Position numbers and translations under genes: made by a program
Notes under the pieces: model-generated
Databases searched by the model: none
What the model saw: the letters and a program-made list of their open reading frames with translations, nothing else
What the model was told of the DNA's origin: nothing
Shown: positions 1-7,119 of the stretch, one piece after another
Position numbering within the stretch: the stretch's first letter is position 1
Layout of the letters: every line of letters starts with the position of its first letter
Assembly (NCBI GenBank): GCA_905200615.1
Contig: CAJKLB010000032.1
Location: forward strand, 1-26,739
Reading direction: 5' to 3'
Origin: an uncultured Selenomonadales bacterium
GTDB lineage: Bacteria; Bacillota; Clostridia; Christensenellales; QALW01
Length of the DNA: 26,739 bases

Positions 1-2
1 CA

Positions 3-137
3 TTACCGGAAGATAAAAAATACATAAAAGATAAAATAATGGTTAGTTTATTATATAAACGGCTAAAAATCCGATTATTTTTCATAAAAAAGAGATGCGT
101 TCCAAAAATTTTTAAGAGTATTTACGCTTCAGAATGA
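3..137 (+). CDS. possible C-terminal end of a gene cut by the window edge
   Basis: One frame is open from the left edge to a TGA at 135-137, giving about 44 lysine- and isoleucine-rich residues. I recognise no family. The neighbour expected upstream of spoIVB in many Firmicutes is recN, but this tail does not look like a RecN C-terminus. The stretch is very AT-rich, so an open frame of this length could be chance. The remaining 33 bases before spoIVB hold only its ribosome-binding site. I saw no convincing promoter for spoIVB. Confidence 0.22.
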   Translation, partial: LPEDKKYIKDKIMVSLLYKRLKIRLFFIKKRCVPKIFKSIYASE

Positions 138-170
138 AAAAATAACAGCAGCCTGAAATGAGGAGAGAAC

Positions 171-1346
171 ATGAAGTTAAAAAATTTTTTTACTGCTGTG
201 TGTGCGGCTGTTGCTATAGCCGTTTCACAAACCGCGCCGGTTGCAGCATTGTTTGAAAAAAGCGATATTACATTATATGAAAGTGAGTTTTTTCAGCATC
301 AGGGATTTTCCGTAGCTGCCGACGCTCAATGGGATCAGTATGAGATAAGCGGATCTGTTGTAGAAGTTCCGGTTAAATTTTTAGGGTTTACTGTTGCCAC
401 CAAAAAAGTTACCATAAAGGATGATCGTCAGGTATGGCTGGGAGGTCAAACGGTAGGCGTAGCCATGTATACGGATGGCCTTTTTGTTACGGATACTGTG
501 GCTGTGGAAAATACCGAGGGCAAGTTTATTACTCCGGCTGCGGCCGCAGGAATCAGAAAAGGCGATTATATTATATCGGCCAACGGCGTAAAGCTTGACG
601 ATGTATCTACGATGGATGCTGTTTTAAAGGCGTGTAACGGAGAAAATATTACGCTTGCCGTGAAAAGAGACGGCACAAGCTTTGAAGTATCGGTAACACC
701 GGTAAAGAGTATTGAAGATCAAAAGTATCGGTTGGGTCTTTGGATGCGCGATAGCGCTGCCGGACTTGGCACGGTAACGTATGTAGATACAAAGGATAAC
801 AGTTATATGGCGTTGGGTCATGCGATTTGTGATGGAGATTCGGGAAAAATACTCAATGTGGGTAACGGAAGAATTGTTGATTGTGCGATAACGAATGTAG
901 AAAAAGCAACCAAAGGCAATGCGGGTGAATTAAAAGGCAGCTTTGGCGTGGGCGCTCAAGTATTGGGAACGATAGAACAAAATACACAATTTGGTTTAAA
1001 AGGAACGGCGGATGAATCGTTTAAAAGAGGCGACTTGATTTATTTAGGATCAAAAGAACTTGTACATGAGGGAGAAGCGGAAATCTATTCTACGGTTGAC
1101 GGAAACGGTGTAAAAAAGTATAAAATAGAAATCGCGCATGTCAATAATCAGACGTACCCTCAGGAAAAAAGCATGGTTATTAAAGTCACGGATCCTGAAC
1201 TCTTAGAGAAAACGGGAGGTATTGTCCAAGGTATGAGCGGGAGTCCCATTGTTCAGGACGGAAAGCTGATCGGTGCGGTTACCCATGTCATGTTGAATGA
1301 TTCTACAAGAGGATACGGTATTTTTATCGATTGGATGATGAATTAG
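171..1346 (+). CDS. spoIVB: SpoIVB serine peptidase (family S55), sporulation signalling protease
   Basis: SpoIVB is secreted from the forespore and, in Bacillus, cleaves SpoIVFA to release the SpoIVFB protease and activate sigma-K. The 391-residue product is complete and close to the usual length. An N-terminal hydrophobic segment (about residues 6-27) can serve as signal or anchor, a PDZ domain covers roughly residues 100-180, and the S55 peptidase domain follows. The catalytic triad is visible as His217 (in GHAI), Asp341 and Ser356 (in GMSGSPI). The 15-residue Asp-to-Ser spacing matches the Bacillus enzyme. The ATG at 171 follows GAGGAGAG at a good distance. The next gene encodes a Spo0A-type domain, the conserved spoIVB-spo0A order. 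With all catalytic residues kept, nothing suggests decay. Confidence 0.95.
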   Translation: MKLKNFFTAVCAAVAIAVSQTAPVAALFEKSDITLYESEFFQHQGFSVAADAQWDQYEISGSVVEVPVKFLGFTVATKKVTIKDDRQVWLGGQTVGVAMYTDGLFVTDTVAVENTEGKFITPAAAAGIRKGDYIISANGVKLDDVSTMDAVLKACNGENITLAVKRDGTSFEVSVTPVKSIEDQKYRLGLWMRDSAAGLGTVTYVDTKDNSYMALGHAICDGDSGKILNVGNGRIVDCAITNVEKATKGNAGELKGSFGVGAQVLGTIEQNTQFGLKGTADESFKRGDLIYLGSKELVHEGEAEIYSTVDGNGVKKYKIEIAHVNNQTYPQEKSMVIKVTDPELLEKTGGIVQGMSGSPIVQDGKLIGAVTHVMLNDSTRGYGIFIDWMMN

Positions 1347-1353
1347 ACCAAAT

Positions 1354-1418
1354 AAGACAATCAAAGACATTGCATAAAGTATTCCAATGCTTTAAAATGC
1401 AATTGAGGTGATTGTCTT
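1354..1418 (+). promoter_or_regulatory. nested stem structure covering the start of the Spo0A-like gene
   Basis: The gap after spoIVB folds on itself. AAGACAATCA (1354-1363) is perfectly complementary over 10 bases to TGATTGTCTT (1409-1418). Inside lies a second stem, ATTGCAT (1369-1375) with ATGCAAT (1397-1403), extended by AAAG (1376-1379) with CTTT (1390-1393). The ribosome site GAGGTG (1405-1410) sits at the junction and loses its last two bases to the outer stem, which also takes in the TTG at 1412 and the first base of the TTG at 1418. This is the arrangement expected of a translational switch, but that function is inferred. There is no T-run, so a terminator is unlikely. Confidence 0.5.
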
Positions 1419-1765
1419 TGTACATAATGCGCATCACAAATTTGTTAAATCTTTTAGGTATGAGCCCTAAAATGAAAGGATATCAATACAGCCGTTATGC
1501 CGTAGAAATTCTTTTAATGCAAAGAGCACGTCCGGAGATTGAAAGTGTATATTTTCAGGTGGCGCAAAAATTTGAGACCGCAATGAGCTGCGTGGAAAGA
1601 AATATTCGTTATGCCATAGAAAAAACTTGGGAAAAAGGAAATCTTAGCGGAATTTATGCTGTTTTCGGTTATACCGTGAGTCAGGACAGAGGAAAACCTA
1701 CCAACAGTGAATTTTTGTTTATGCTTGCTGACAGGATAAAAATGAATACGGACAGGGTATGCTGA
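1418..1765 (+). CDS. spo0A: Spo0A C-terminal DNA-binding domain protein lacking the receiver domain
   Basis: The protein (115 residues from TTG 1418, 117 from TTG 1412) aligns along its whole length with the DNA-binding domain of Spo0A, the master regulator of sporulation entry. Recognisable blocks are KGYQYSRYA, the helix-turn-helix region ending VERNIRYAIE, FGYTV, and KPTNSEF near the end. A normal Spo0A is about 260-270 residues with an N-terminal phosphorylated receiver domain. That domain is absent, and the 66-base gap to spoIVB leaves no room for it. In the recognition helix the conserved Glu and two Arg of VERxIR remain (Glu60, Arg61, Arg64), but by my memory of the Bacillus protein Arg211 is replaced by Cys58 and His218 by Tyr65. 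TTG 1418 is preferred because GAGGTG lies 7 bases upstream; TTG 1412 is too close. It could be a phosphorylation-independent regulator or a relic in a lineage losing sporulation. Confidence 0.85.
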   Translation: MYIMRITNLLNLLGMSPKMKGYQYSRYAVEILLMQRARPEIESVYFQVAQKFETAMSCVERNIRYAIEKTWEKGNLSGIYAVFGYTVSQDRGKPTNSEFLFMLADRIKMNTDRVC

Positions 1766-1776
1766 ATAGCCTTAAA

Positions 1777-1797
1777 GTGTGAAAAAAGTTTTCACAC
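1777..1797 (+). repeat. perfect 9-bp inverted repeat before the spoIIM-like gene
   Basis: GTGTGAAAA (1777-1785) and TTTTCACAC (1789-1797) form a perfect stem with a 3-base loop. It lies 12 bases after the Spo0A-like stop and 5 bases before the GAGGTG ribosome site at 1802-1807. No T-run follows, so it may be an operator or an mRNA-stabilising hairpin rather than a terminator. Confidence 0.6.
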
Positions 1798-1812
1798 GGA
1801 AGAGGTGAGCAT

Positions 1813-2400
1813 ATGAATTTTTATCAGGAAAGGTGGAAATTTGTTGTTTTTTGTATTATTGCGGCGATCGGCTTTGCTACCGGAATCCATTATGCGGGAA
1901 TGATAGGCACAGAGCAGATCAATAGCATAAAAGGATGCTTTGAATTCGGTTTATGGACGTTGCTTAGCGGAGGCAGTTACGGCGCATGCTTAGCAAGGCT
2001 TATGGTATCTTGCTTAAAAAATTATGGTATGCTTCTTTTGGGGGCATTTTCTTGGCTGCTTTTTGCAACGGTTCCGTTTACTCTGTTTGGAATCAGTTTT
2101 AAAAGCGGAGTATGCTTTTCTTTTGTAGCGGCGGTTTTACAATGGAGGGGAATTGTGGAAATTCTGTTTATGATGCTTCTTTCTTTATTGATCATGGCTG
2201 CTGCTGTTTTCTTTGCTGTAACCATTTTCAATCGATGTATTTATCATAGAAATCTCAAACGATTCGATACTACTGACAAAAATTTCTTTTTTCGCAGTCT
2301 AACGGGACTTGGTGCGTTTTTTATTTGCTTTACAGTACTTTTGGCTTTTTGCTGCTTTACCAGCAACTATTTAAATGGATTTTTTAACACTTTTTTATAA
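1813..2400 (+). CDS. polytopic membrane protein, probably stage II sporulation protein M (SpoIIM-like)
   Basis: This 195-residue protein is mostly hydrophobic, with likely membrane segments near residues 10-30, 71-95, 96-112, 113-138 and 163-183. SpoIIM belongs to the septal peptidoglycan machinery that drives forespore engulfment. The family assignment rests on length, topology and a weak match of residues 80-138 to the SpoIIM pattern of a glycine-rich loop (LFGISFKSG) followed by two closely spaced helices. Position supports it: sporulation genes lie directly upstream and a D-Ala-D-Ala carboxypeptidase downstream, neighbours seen around spoIIM in Clostridia. The ATG at 1813 follows GAGGTG. 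The usual conserved residues of the last SpoIIM helix are poorly kept, so this is either a divergent SpoIIM or another small membrane protein. Confidence 0.5.
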   Translation: MNFYQERWKFVVFCIIAAIGFATGIHYAGMIGTEQINSIKGCFEFGLWTLLSGGSYGACLARLMVSCLKNYGMLLLGAFSWLLFATVPFTLFGISFKSGVCFSFVAAVLQWRGIVEILFMMLLSLLIMAAAVFFAVTIFNRCIYHRNLKRFDTTDKNFFFRSLTGLGAFFICFTVLLAFCCFTSNYLNGFFNTFL

Positions 2401-2466
2401 AAATTAACAAAATAATCGCTCCTTATCTGCAAAAAATAATAAAAAACAGAAAAGGAGATTTTTTAT

Positions 2467-3612
2467 ATGCGAAAATTTGCAACGTTGGCGCTGATATGTG
2501 TGTTTGCCATGATACCGTTGAGCGCCAATGCCCAAAATGACGGGCTTGCTATTGAAGCAAAATCCGCTATATTGATTGATTCTGTAAGCGGTAAGGTTAT
2601 GTTTGAAAAAGACGCCGACCAGCAGCTGCCTATCGCAAGTGTGACGAAGGTAATGACGCTTGACTTGATTTTTGACGCGGTGGAAAGCGGTGTGCTTTCG
2701 TTGGATGAAAAGGTAAAAATCAGTTCCAATGCGGCGGGAATGGGAGGTTCACAGGCATTTATTGACGCCGGCTATGAATATACGGCTTCCGAATTAATTA
2801 AATCTATTATTATTGCTTCGGCCAATGACGCGGCCGTTGCCATGGCGGAACGGCTTGCAGGAAGTGAGGAAACCTTTGTTTCTAAAATGAATAAAAAAGC
2901 CCAAGAACTTGGTATGACGGCAACGGTTTTTAAAAATTGCACCGGTCTGCCTGAAGAAGGACATCTCTCTACGGCTAGGGATGTAGCAAAAATGTCGCAG
3001 GAACTGCTGAAACATGAAGATTACTTTACCTGGAGCACTACTTGGATGGATGAAATTCGTCATGAAAAGGACGGACGTGTAACGGAACTGGTCAACACCA
3101 ATAAGCTGATTCGTTCTCTTGCCGGCTGTGACGGCTTGAAAACGGGATCAACCAGCGAGGCTAAATTCTGTATTACCACAACAGCTAAACGCGGGGATAT
3201 GCGTTTAATTTCAGTTGTGCTCGGTGGATCTACCAGCGCACTGCGCTTTGAAGACGCGGCAAAGCTGATTAATTACGGTTTTGCTAATTTTGAAAACAGA
3301 AATGTGGTTTCCGCGGGAGAAAAGTTGGATGTAAAAATTCCGCTGAATAAGGGAATTGAAAAAGAAATAGGAGTTACTGCGGCACAGGGATTTTCGGTTT
3401 GCGTGGCCAATGACGGCAGTGAAACCGTGGAAACACGGGTGGAAGTACCGGAGAATGTAGAAGCTCCTGTGATAAAAGGCCAAATCGTAGGGCGAATGAT
3501 TATTACTTTAGATGGTACGGAAATCGGCAGTGTGGATCTTTTAGCTGATAATGATTATAAAAAAGCCGGTTTCTTTGATAGAATTAAGGATCTTATTGCC
3601 TTTTGGAAATAA
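2467..3612 (+). CDS. D-alanyl-D-alanine carboxypeptidase (peptidase S11, DacF/DacB type)
   Basis: A secreted penicillin-binding protein that trims the terminal D-Ala from peptidoglycan side chains. Residues 1-22 form a signal peptide ending SANA. The three catalytic motifs are intact: Ser58-Val-Thr-Lys61, Ser118-Ala-Asn120 and Lys225-Thr-Gly227. The C-terminal part (about 280-360) fits the beta-rich PBP5_C domain, and the last 15 residues (FFDRIKDLIAFWK) could be the amphipathic membrane-binding helix typical of the family. Length (381) is normal. The ATG at 2467 follows AAAGGAGA. Because sporulation genes precede it, the sporulation paralogue DacF is a reasonable guess, but the sequence does not separate it from a vegetative enzyme. 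No terminator is evident before lysA. Confidence 0.93.
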   Translation: MRKFATLALICVFAMIPLSANAQNDGLAIEAKSAILIDSVSGKVMFEKDADQQLPIASVTKVMTLDLIFDAVESGVLSLDEKVKISSNAAGMGGSQAFIDAGYEYTASELIKSIIIASANDAAVAMAERLAGSEETFVSKMNKKAQELGMTATVFKNCTGLPEEGHLSTARDVAKMSQELLKHEDYFTWSTTWMDEIRHEKDGRVTELVNTNKLIRSLAGCDGLKTGSTSEAKFCITTTAKRGDMRLISVVLGGSTSALRFEDAAKLINYGFANFENRNVVSAGEKLDVKIPLNKGIEKEIGVTAAQGFSVCVANDGSETVETRVEVPENVEAPVIKGQIVGRMIITLDGTEIGSVDLLADNDYKKAGFFDRIKDLIAFWK

Positions 3613-3621
3613 AGGGTTTTA

Positions 3622-3650
3622 TTGACGAAATACTCTTTTTATGATATCAT
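3622..3650 (+). promoter_or_regulatory. sigma-A type promoter of lysA
   Basis: TTGACG (3622-3627) and TATCAT (3645-3650) are separated by exactly 17 bases. Transcription would begin near 3657, about 20 bases before the lysA ATG. The -35 box contains the TTG that would otherwise be read as an upstream lysA start, so that start lies in promoter DNA. Confidence 0.75.
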
Positions 3651-3675
3651 AGCAAAAAATAAAGGAGATTACGTT

Positions 3676-4989
3676 ATGATATTGCATGAGGGTATGAATA
3701 TCAATCAAGAAGGACATTTAGTAATAAGCGGCTGCGATACTGTTGCGCTTGCAAAGCAGTATGGCACGCCGCTTTATGTGCTTGATGAAAATTTGATGCG
3801 GAAAAACTGCCGTGCTTTTTTAGAAGCAATGAAAAAATATTTTAAAAACGGAAGAGTGATGTACGCATCAAAGGCGCTGAATACCAAAGCGGTACTGAAG
3901 ATTGCCGCGCAGGAAGGACTGGGAATTGATACGGTTTCCGGCGGAGAATTGTATACTGCGCTTTCAGCGGGAATCTCTCCGGATAAGATTGAACTTCACG
4001 GAAACAGTAAAACAGAAGAAGAGATTCAGATGGCTGTGGAAAACGGAATCTACTGCATTATAGCTGATGGATTCGATGAACTGGAAAAAATTGAAAAAGT
4101 TTGTACGCGCCTTCAGAAAAAAATCGCGGTGTCTCTTCGTTTGCGTCCGAATATTGATGTACATGCGCACCATGCTATGCAGACCGCGAAAATGGATTGT
4201 AAATTCGGCTTTGGTATTTCTGACGGACAGGCTATTCGCGCAGCAGAAATCGTTTCGCAAAGTAAGTTTATGATCTTGCACGGTATACATTGTCATATCG
4301 GTTCTCAAATATTTGAGGAGCAGCCTTTCGCGGTGTTAGCCGAGCATTTGGTGATGTTTGCCTGTCAGGTGCGGGAAAAGACGGGAGTCGTTGTGCGGGA
4401 ATTCAATTGCGGCGGCGGTTACGGCGTGCGGTATACCGAAGAGGATACGCCTAAGCCGTTTGAGGTATTTATTCAAGTTATGGCGCAGGCGATTACAAAA
4501 TTATGCGAGGAAAACGCTTTTCCCATGCCTATTGTTTCCATTGAACCGGGCAGGGCTATCGTAGGGGAAGCGGGAACTACGCTTTATACCGTGAACGGCC
4601 TGAAGGAAATTTCCGGTGTGCGTACCTACTGCATGTGTGACGGGGGTATGTTCGAAAATGTAAGAACGGCGCTTTATCAGGCCAAGTATACCGCCGTGTG
4701 CGCTTCAAAAATGAATCAGGAACATAAATTTCCGGTATCCATTGCCGGAAAGTGCTGCGAATCGGGAGACATGATTACTTGGGACACCCCTATGCCTAAG
4801 CTTACGGTAGGCGATACTTTGGCTGTATTTACCACGGGGGCGTATAATTATTCTATGGCCAGTAATTATAACCGAAATTCGGTACCGGCGTTGGTCTTGG
4901 TAAAGGACGGTACCTCGGCTTTGGCGGTGCGGCGCCAAAGTTACGAGTATATTACGCAAAATGATATCATTCCAGAATATTTAAAGTAG
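3676..4989 (+). CDS. lysA: diaminopimelate decarboxylase
   Basis: LysA is the PLP enzyme that decarboxylates meso-diaminopimelate to L-lysine, the last step of the pathway. The 437-residue product shows Lys66 in MYASKA as the Schiff-base lysine, HCHIGSQ at 205-211, the glycine loop CGGGYG at 245-250 and EPGR at 290-293 for the cofactor phosphate, and Cys361 in CESGD, the active-site cysteine given by the partner subunit of the dimer. The ATG at 3676 is chosen over TTG 3622. It has AAAGGAGA 8 bases upstream, and family members begin just before the GHLVISG block. The 18 extra codons would overlap the promoter. A membrane protease gene follows after 9 bases, suggesting a lysA-M50-scpA-scpB operon. 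Confidence 0.96.
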   Translation: MILHEGMNINQEGHLVISGCDTVALAKQYGTPLYVLDENLMRKNCRAFLEAMKKYFKNGRVMYASKALNTKAVLKIAAQEGLGIDTVSGGELYTALSAGISPDKIELHGNSKTEEEIQMAVENGIYCIIADGFDELEKIEKVCTRLQKKIAVSLRLRPNIDVHAHHAMQTAKMDCKFGFGISDGQAIRAAEIVSQSKFMILHGIHCHIGSQIFEEQPFAVLAEHLVMFACQVREKTGVVVREFNCGGGYGVRYTEEDTPKPFEVFIQVMAQAITKLCEENAFPMPIVSIEPGRAIVGEAGTTLYTVNGLKEISGVRTYCMCDGGMFENVRTALYQAKYTAVCASKMNQEHKFPVSIAGKCCESGDMITWDTPMPKLTVGDTLAVFTTGAYNYSMASNYNRNSVPALVLVKDGTSALAVRRQSYEYITQNDIIPEYLK

Positions 4990-4998
4990 GTGTGAATA

Positions 4999-5706
4999 TT
5001 GTTAATTGATATTTTTCTGGGCAGCGGAAATATTTTTGTTAAAATTCTTACTTTCTTAATTTTATTTCCCGCTCTGTTGTTTTCTCTTACGTGCCACGAA
5101 TACGCGCATGGCTTTGCCGCTTATACACAGGGAGATTTTTATGCCAAAAGTATGGGAAGACTTTCACTGAATCCTTTTAAGCACTTGGATCCTTTGGGAA
5201 CCTTGTGCATGCTGATTTTTGGGTTCGGCTGGGCAAAGCCTGTTCCGATTGTGCCGTCCAATTTTAAAAACGGCAGAAAAAGCATGCTGTTGGTTTCCCT
5301 TGCGGGAGTTCTCACCAATTTCCTGCTTGCGGTTATTTCAATTTTTTTCTTGGATTTTTTTCAGTATATCATCTTTCCGGCGGTGCCTTGGTTTTCTACG
5401 GAAACAGGCGCGATTCTTTTTCTTGCAGTACATTCATTTCTTAGTTATTTTGCTTTGCTCAACATTGTGCTGTCTGTGTTTAATTTGGTTCCCATACCGC
5501 CGCTGGATGGCTATAAAGTAGTAAAAGAACTCTTTGAAAACGGGCGAAATATGCGTACCTTTATGAGTATAGAGCGATATGCTAATTTTATTTTAATTGC
5601 TTTTCTTTTGCTCAGCAGCCGGACGGGGATTATCGGAGGAATCGCGCAGCAGGTTTTTAATGGGGTTAATTCGGCCGTAGGTTTAATTTTTACGGCTTTC
5701 AGGTAG
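4999..5706 (+). CDS. M50 family intramembrane metalloprotease (YwhC/site-2 protease group, no PDZ domain)
   Basis: A 235-residue membrane protein of the short site-2 protease group. The zinc motif HEYAH (His33, Glu34, His37) lies in the first membrane segment, and NLVPIPPLDG (162-171) brings the third zinc ligand, Asp170, in a later segment. NPFKHLDPLGT (58-68) is typical of this subgroup. Four to five membrane segments are apparent and no PDZ domain is present, unlike the RseP homologue at 16951. The start is TTG 4999, with AGGTG at 4988-4992. The substrate is unknown. This group often sits beside scpA/scpB or lysA in Firmicutes, so location does not reveal a specific role. It is also the closest thing here to a SpoIVFB-like protease, but it lacks clear SpoIVFB features. 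Confidence 0.9.
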   Translation: MLIDIFLGSGNIFVKILTFLILFPALLFSLTCHEYAHGFAAYTQGDFYAKSMGRLSLNPFKHLDPLGTLCMLIFGFGWAKPVPIVPSNFKNGRKSMLLVSLAGVLTNFLLAVISIFFLDFFQYIIFPAVPWFSTETGAILFLAVHSFLSYFALLNIVLSVFNLVPIPPLDGYKVVKELFENGRNMRTFMSIERYANFILIAFLLLSSRTGIIGGIAQQVFNGVNSAVGLIFTAFR

Positions 5707-5713
5707 GCGCAAA

Positions 5714-6475
5714 ATGGAACTTCAGCTTAAGCTAACACAGTTTGAGGGACCGTTGGATCTTTTATTGCATTTGCTGGAAAAAGATAAAATTGATATAAAG
5801 GATATTTTTGTCTCTGATATTACTGAGCAATACTTGGCCTATGTTGCCGATCTCTCTGAAATGGATATGGAAAACGCAAGTGAATTCCTTACCATAGCGG
5901 CACATTTGCTTGAAATCAAATCTCGATCTCTGCTGCCGAAACCGGTACCGGTGGAGGAAGGGGAGGAAGATCCCGAACAGGCATTGATTCGCAGGCTTAC
6001 TGAATATAAAATGTATAAGGAAGCCGGGGAGAAACTGCATGATATGGAAGAAGAAAATTTAAAGGCATACTATAAGCTGCCGGAAGAAATTCATTTTCAA
6101 GAGCGAATTGAACTGGAAGATATGAAATTGGATGCTTTGATGCAGGCTTTTCAGGAAGTGCTGCGGCGTGTGGAAAGCAAGACAGCTCCCCGGCAGCGCG
6201 AGATACGCAGAGATACCTATACCATAAAGGGAAAAATGGCCTATATACGCAGACGATTGGCGTCAAAAAGAGAAATGTCTTTTTTTGATATGTTTGAGGA
6301 CGATGGCAATAAAAGTGAGGTTGTTACTACCTTTTCTGCCATGCTGGAACTTTGGAAAAGTCGTTACTTAAATCTTACCCAAACAGAAATTTTCGGTGAT
6401 ATCACGGTAAGGCTGAATGTAGAGGCAAAACAAATGCAGCCTGAAAATACGGAGGAATCAGATGAACAGCAATGA
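5714..6475 (+). CDS. scpA: segregation and condensation protein A (kleisin)
   Basis: ScpA is the kleisin that bridges SMC heads and binds a ScpB dimer in the bacterial condensin. The 253-residue product starts with the family block FEGPLDLLLHLLEKDKIDI (10-28), the helix that contacts the SMC neck. It has a charged, flexible middle (about 78-130) and ends with the winged-helix region containing FFDMFED, which binds the SMC cap. The ATG at 5714 is 8 bases after the M50 stop and the weak ribosome site AGGTAGG overlaps that stop, suggesting coupled translation. The last 14 bases overlap scpB. Length is normal and the SMC gene is not in the window. Confidence 0.96.
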   Translation: MELQLKLTQFEGPLDLLLHLLEKDKIDIKDIFVSDITEQYLAYVADLSEMDMENASEFLTIAAHLLEIKSRSLLPKPVPVEEGEEDPEQALIRRLTEYKMYKEAGEKLHDMEEENLKAYYKLPEEIHFQERIELEDMKLDALMQAFQEVLRRVESKTAPRQREIRRDTYTIKGKMAYIRRRLASKREMSFFDMFEDDGNKSEVVTTFSAMLELWKSRYLNLTQTEIFGDITVRLNVEAKQMQPENTEESDEQQ

Positions 6476-7052
6476 ACTTGCTTCCGCGGTAGAAACCCTT
6501 TTATTTATTGTCGGGGAGCCGGTGGCAACGGAAGATATTAAAAAAGTAACCGGTGTTACCGAAATAGAACTTTGGCAGGCTTTGGAGCTTTTAGAACAAA
6601 AGTATACGGCCGAGGGTGGAATTCTATTGAAAAAATTCGGCGGAAAACTCCAATTTTGCACCAACCCCGTCAACGCCGGATATGTGGAAGAACTGTTAAA
6701 CCCGGTACAGAGAAAATCCCTTTCGCAGTCAGCGTTGGAAGTGCTTTCTATTATTGCTTACCGGCAGCCGGTCACCCGCGGTGAGATTGAACAGATTCGC
6801 GGTGTAAAATGTGATTATTCAGTCATGAGTCTTAAGCAAAAAGGATTGATTGAAGAGGTTGGGCATAAAGATGTGATCGGCCGTCCGGTGCTGTTTGGAA
6901 CAACGGATTTATTCTTACGGCATTTTGGATTATCTTCTTTGGATGATCTGCCGCCGCAGGAAAATTTAGAGCTTTTAGAGCAGAGTGAGATGGAAGCTGA
7001 TGAAGCGGAACAGCTGCCGATACCTCTTTTGGAACAAAACAAAATATCCTAA
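6462..7052 (+). CDS. scpB: segregation and condensation protein B
   Basis: ScpB dimers bind the linker of ScpA and complete the SMC-ScpAB condensin that organises replication origins. The 196-residue protein has the two winged-helix domains of the family. The second contains the signature RQPVTRGEIEQIRGV (about 102-116) followed by VGHKDVIGRPVLFGTT. The C-terminal 30 residues are acidic and probably disordered, as is usual. The ATG at 6462 lies inside the end of scpA, with GGAGGAATC just before it, so the two are translationally coupled. No clear terminator follows; only a bulged AAATTT/AAATTT inverted repeat is seen near 7051-7079. Confidence 0.96.
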   Translation: MNSNELASAVETLLFIVGEPVATEDIKKVTGVTEIELWQALELLEQKYTAEGGILLKKFGGKLQFCTNPVNAGYVEELLNPVQRKSLSQSALEVLSIIAYRQPVTRGEIEQIRGVKCDYSVMSLKQKGLIEEVGHKDVIGRPVLFGTTDLFLRHFGLSSLDDLPPQENLELLEQSEMEADEAEQLPIPLLEQNKIS

Positions 7053-7119
7053 AATTTTCGATCTTTTTGCGAAATTTGTCATTTATTAAGCTCAAAATTA
7101 GAAAGGAAAGCGATTCTGT

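Noticed and set aside
3628..3645. TATGAT at 3640-3645 as the lysA -10 box
   Set aside because: The spacing from TTGACG would be only 12 bases. TATCAT at 3645-3650 gives 17.
3622..3675. TTG 3622 as the start of lysA
   Set aside because: It forms part of the -35 box, has no ribosome site, and the extra 18 residues are not family-like. ATG 3676 has AAAGGAGA upstream.
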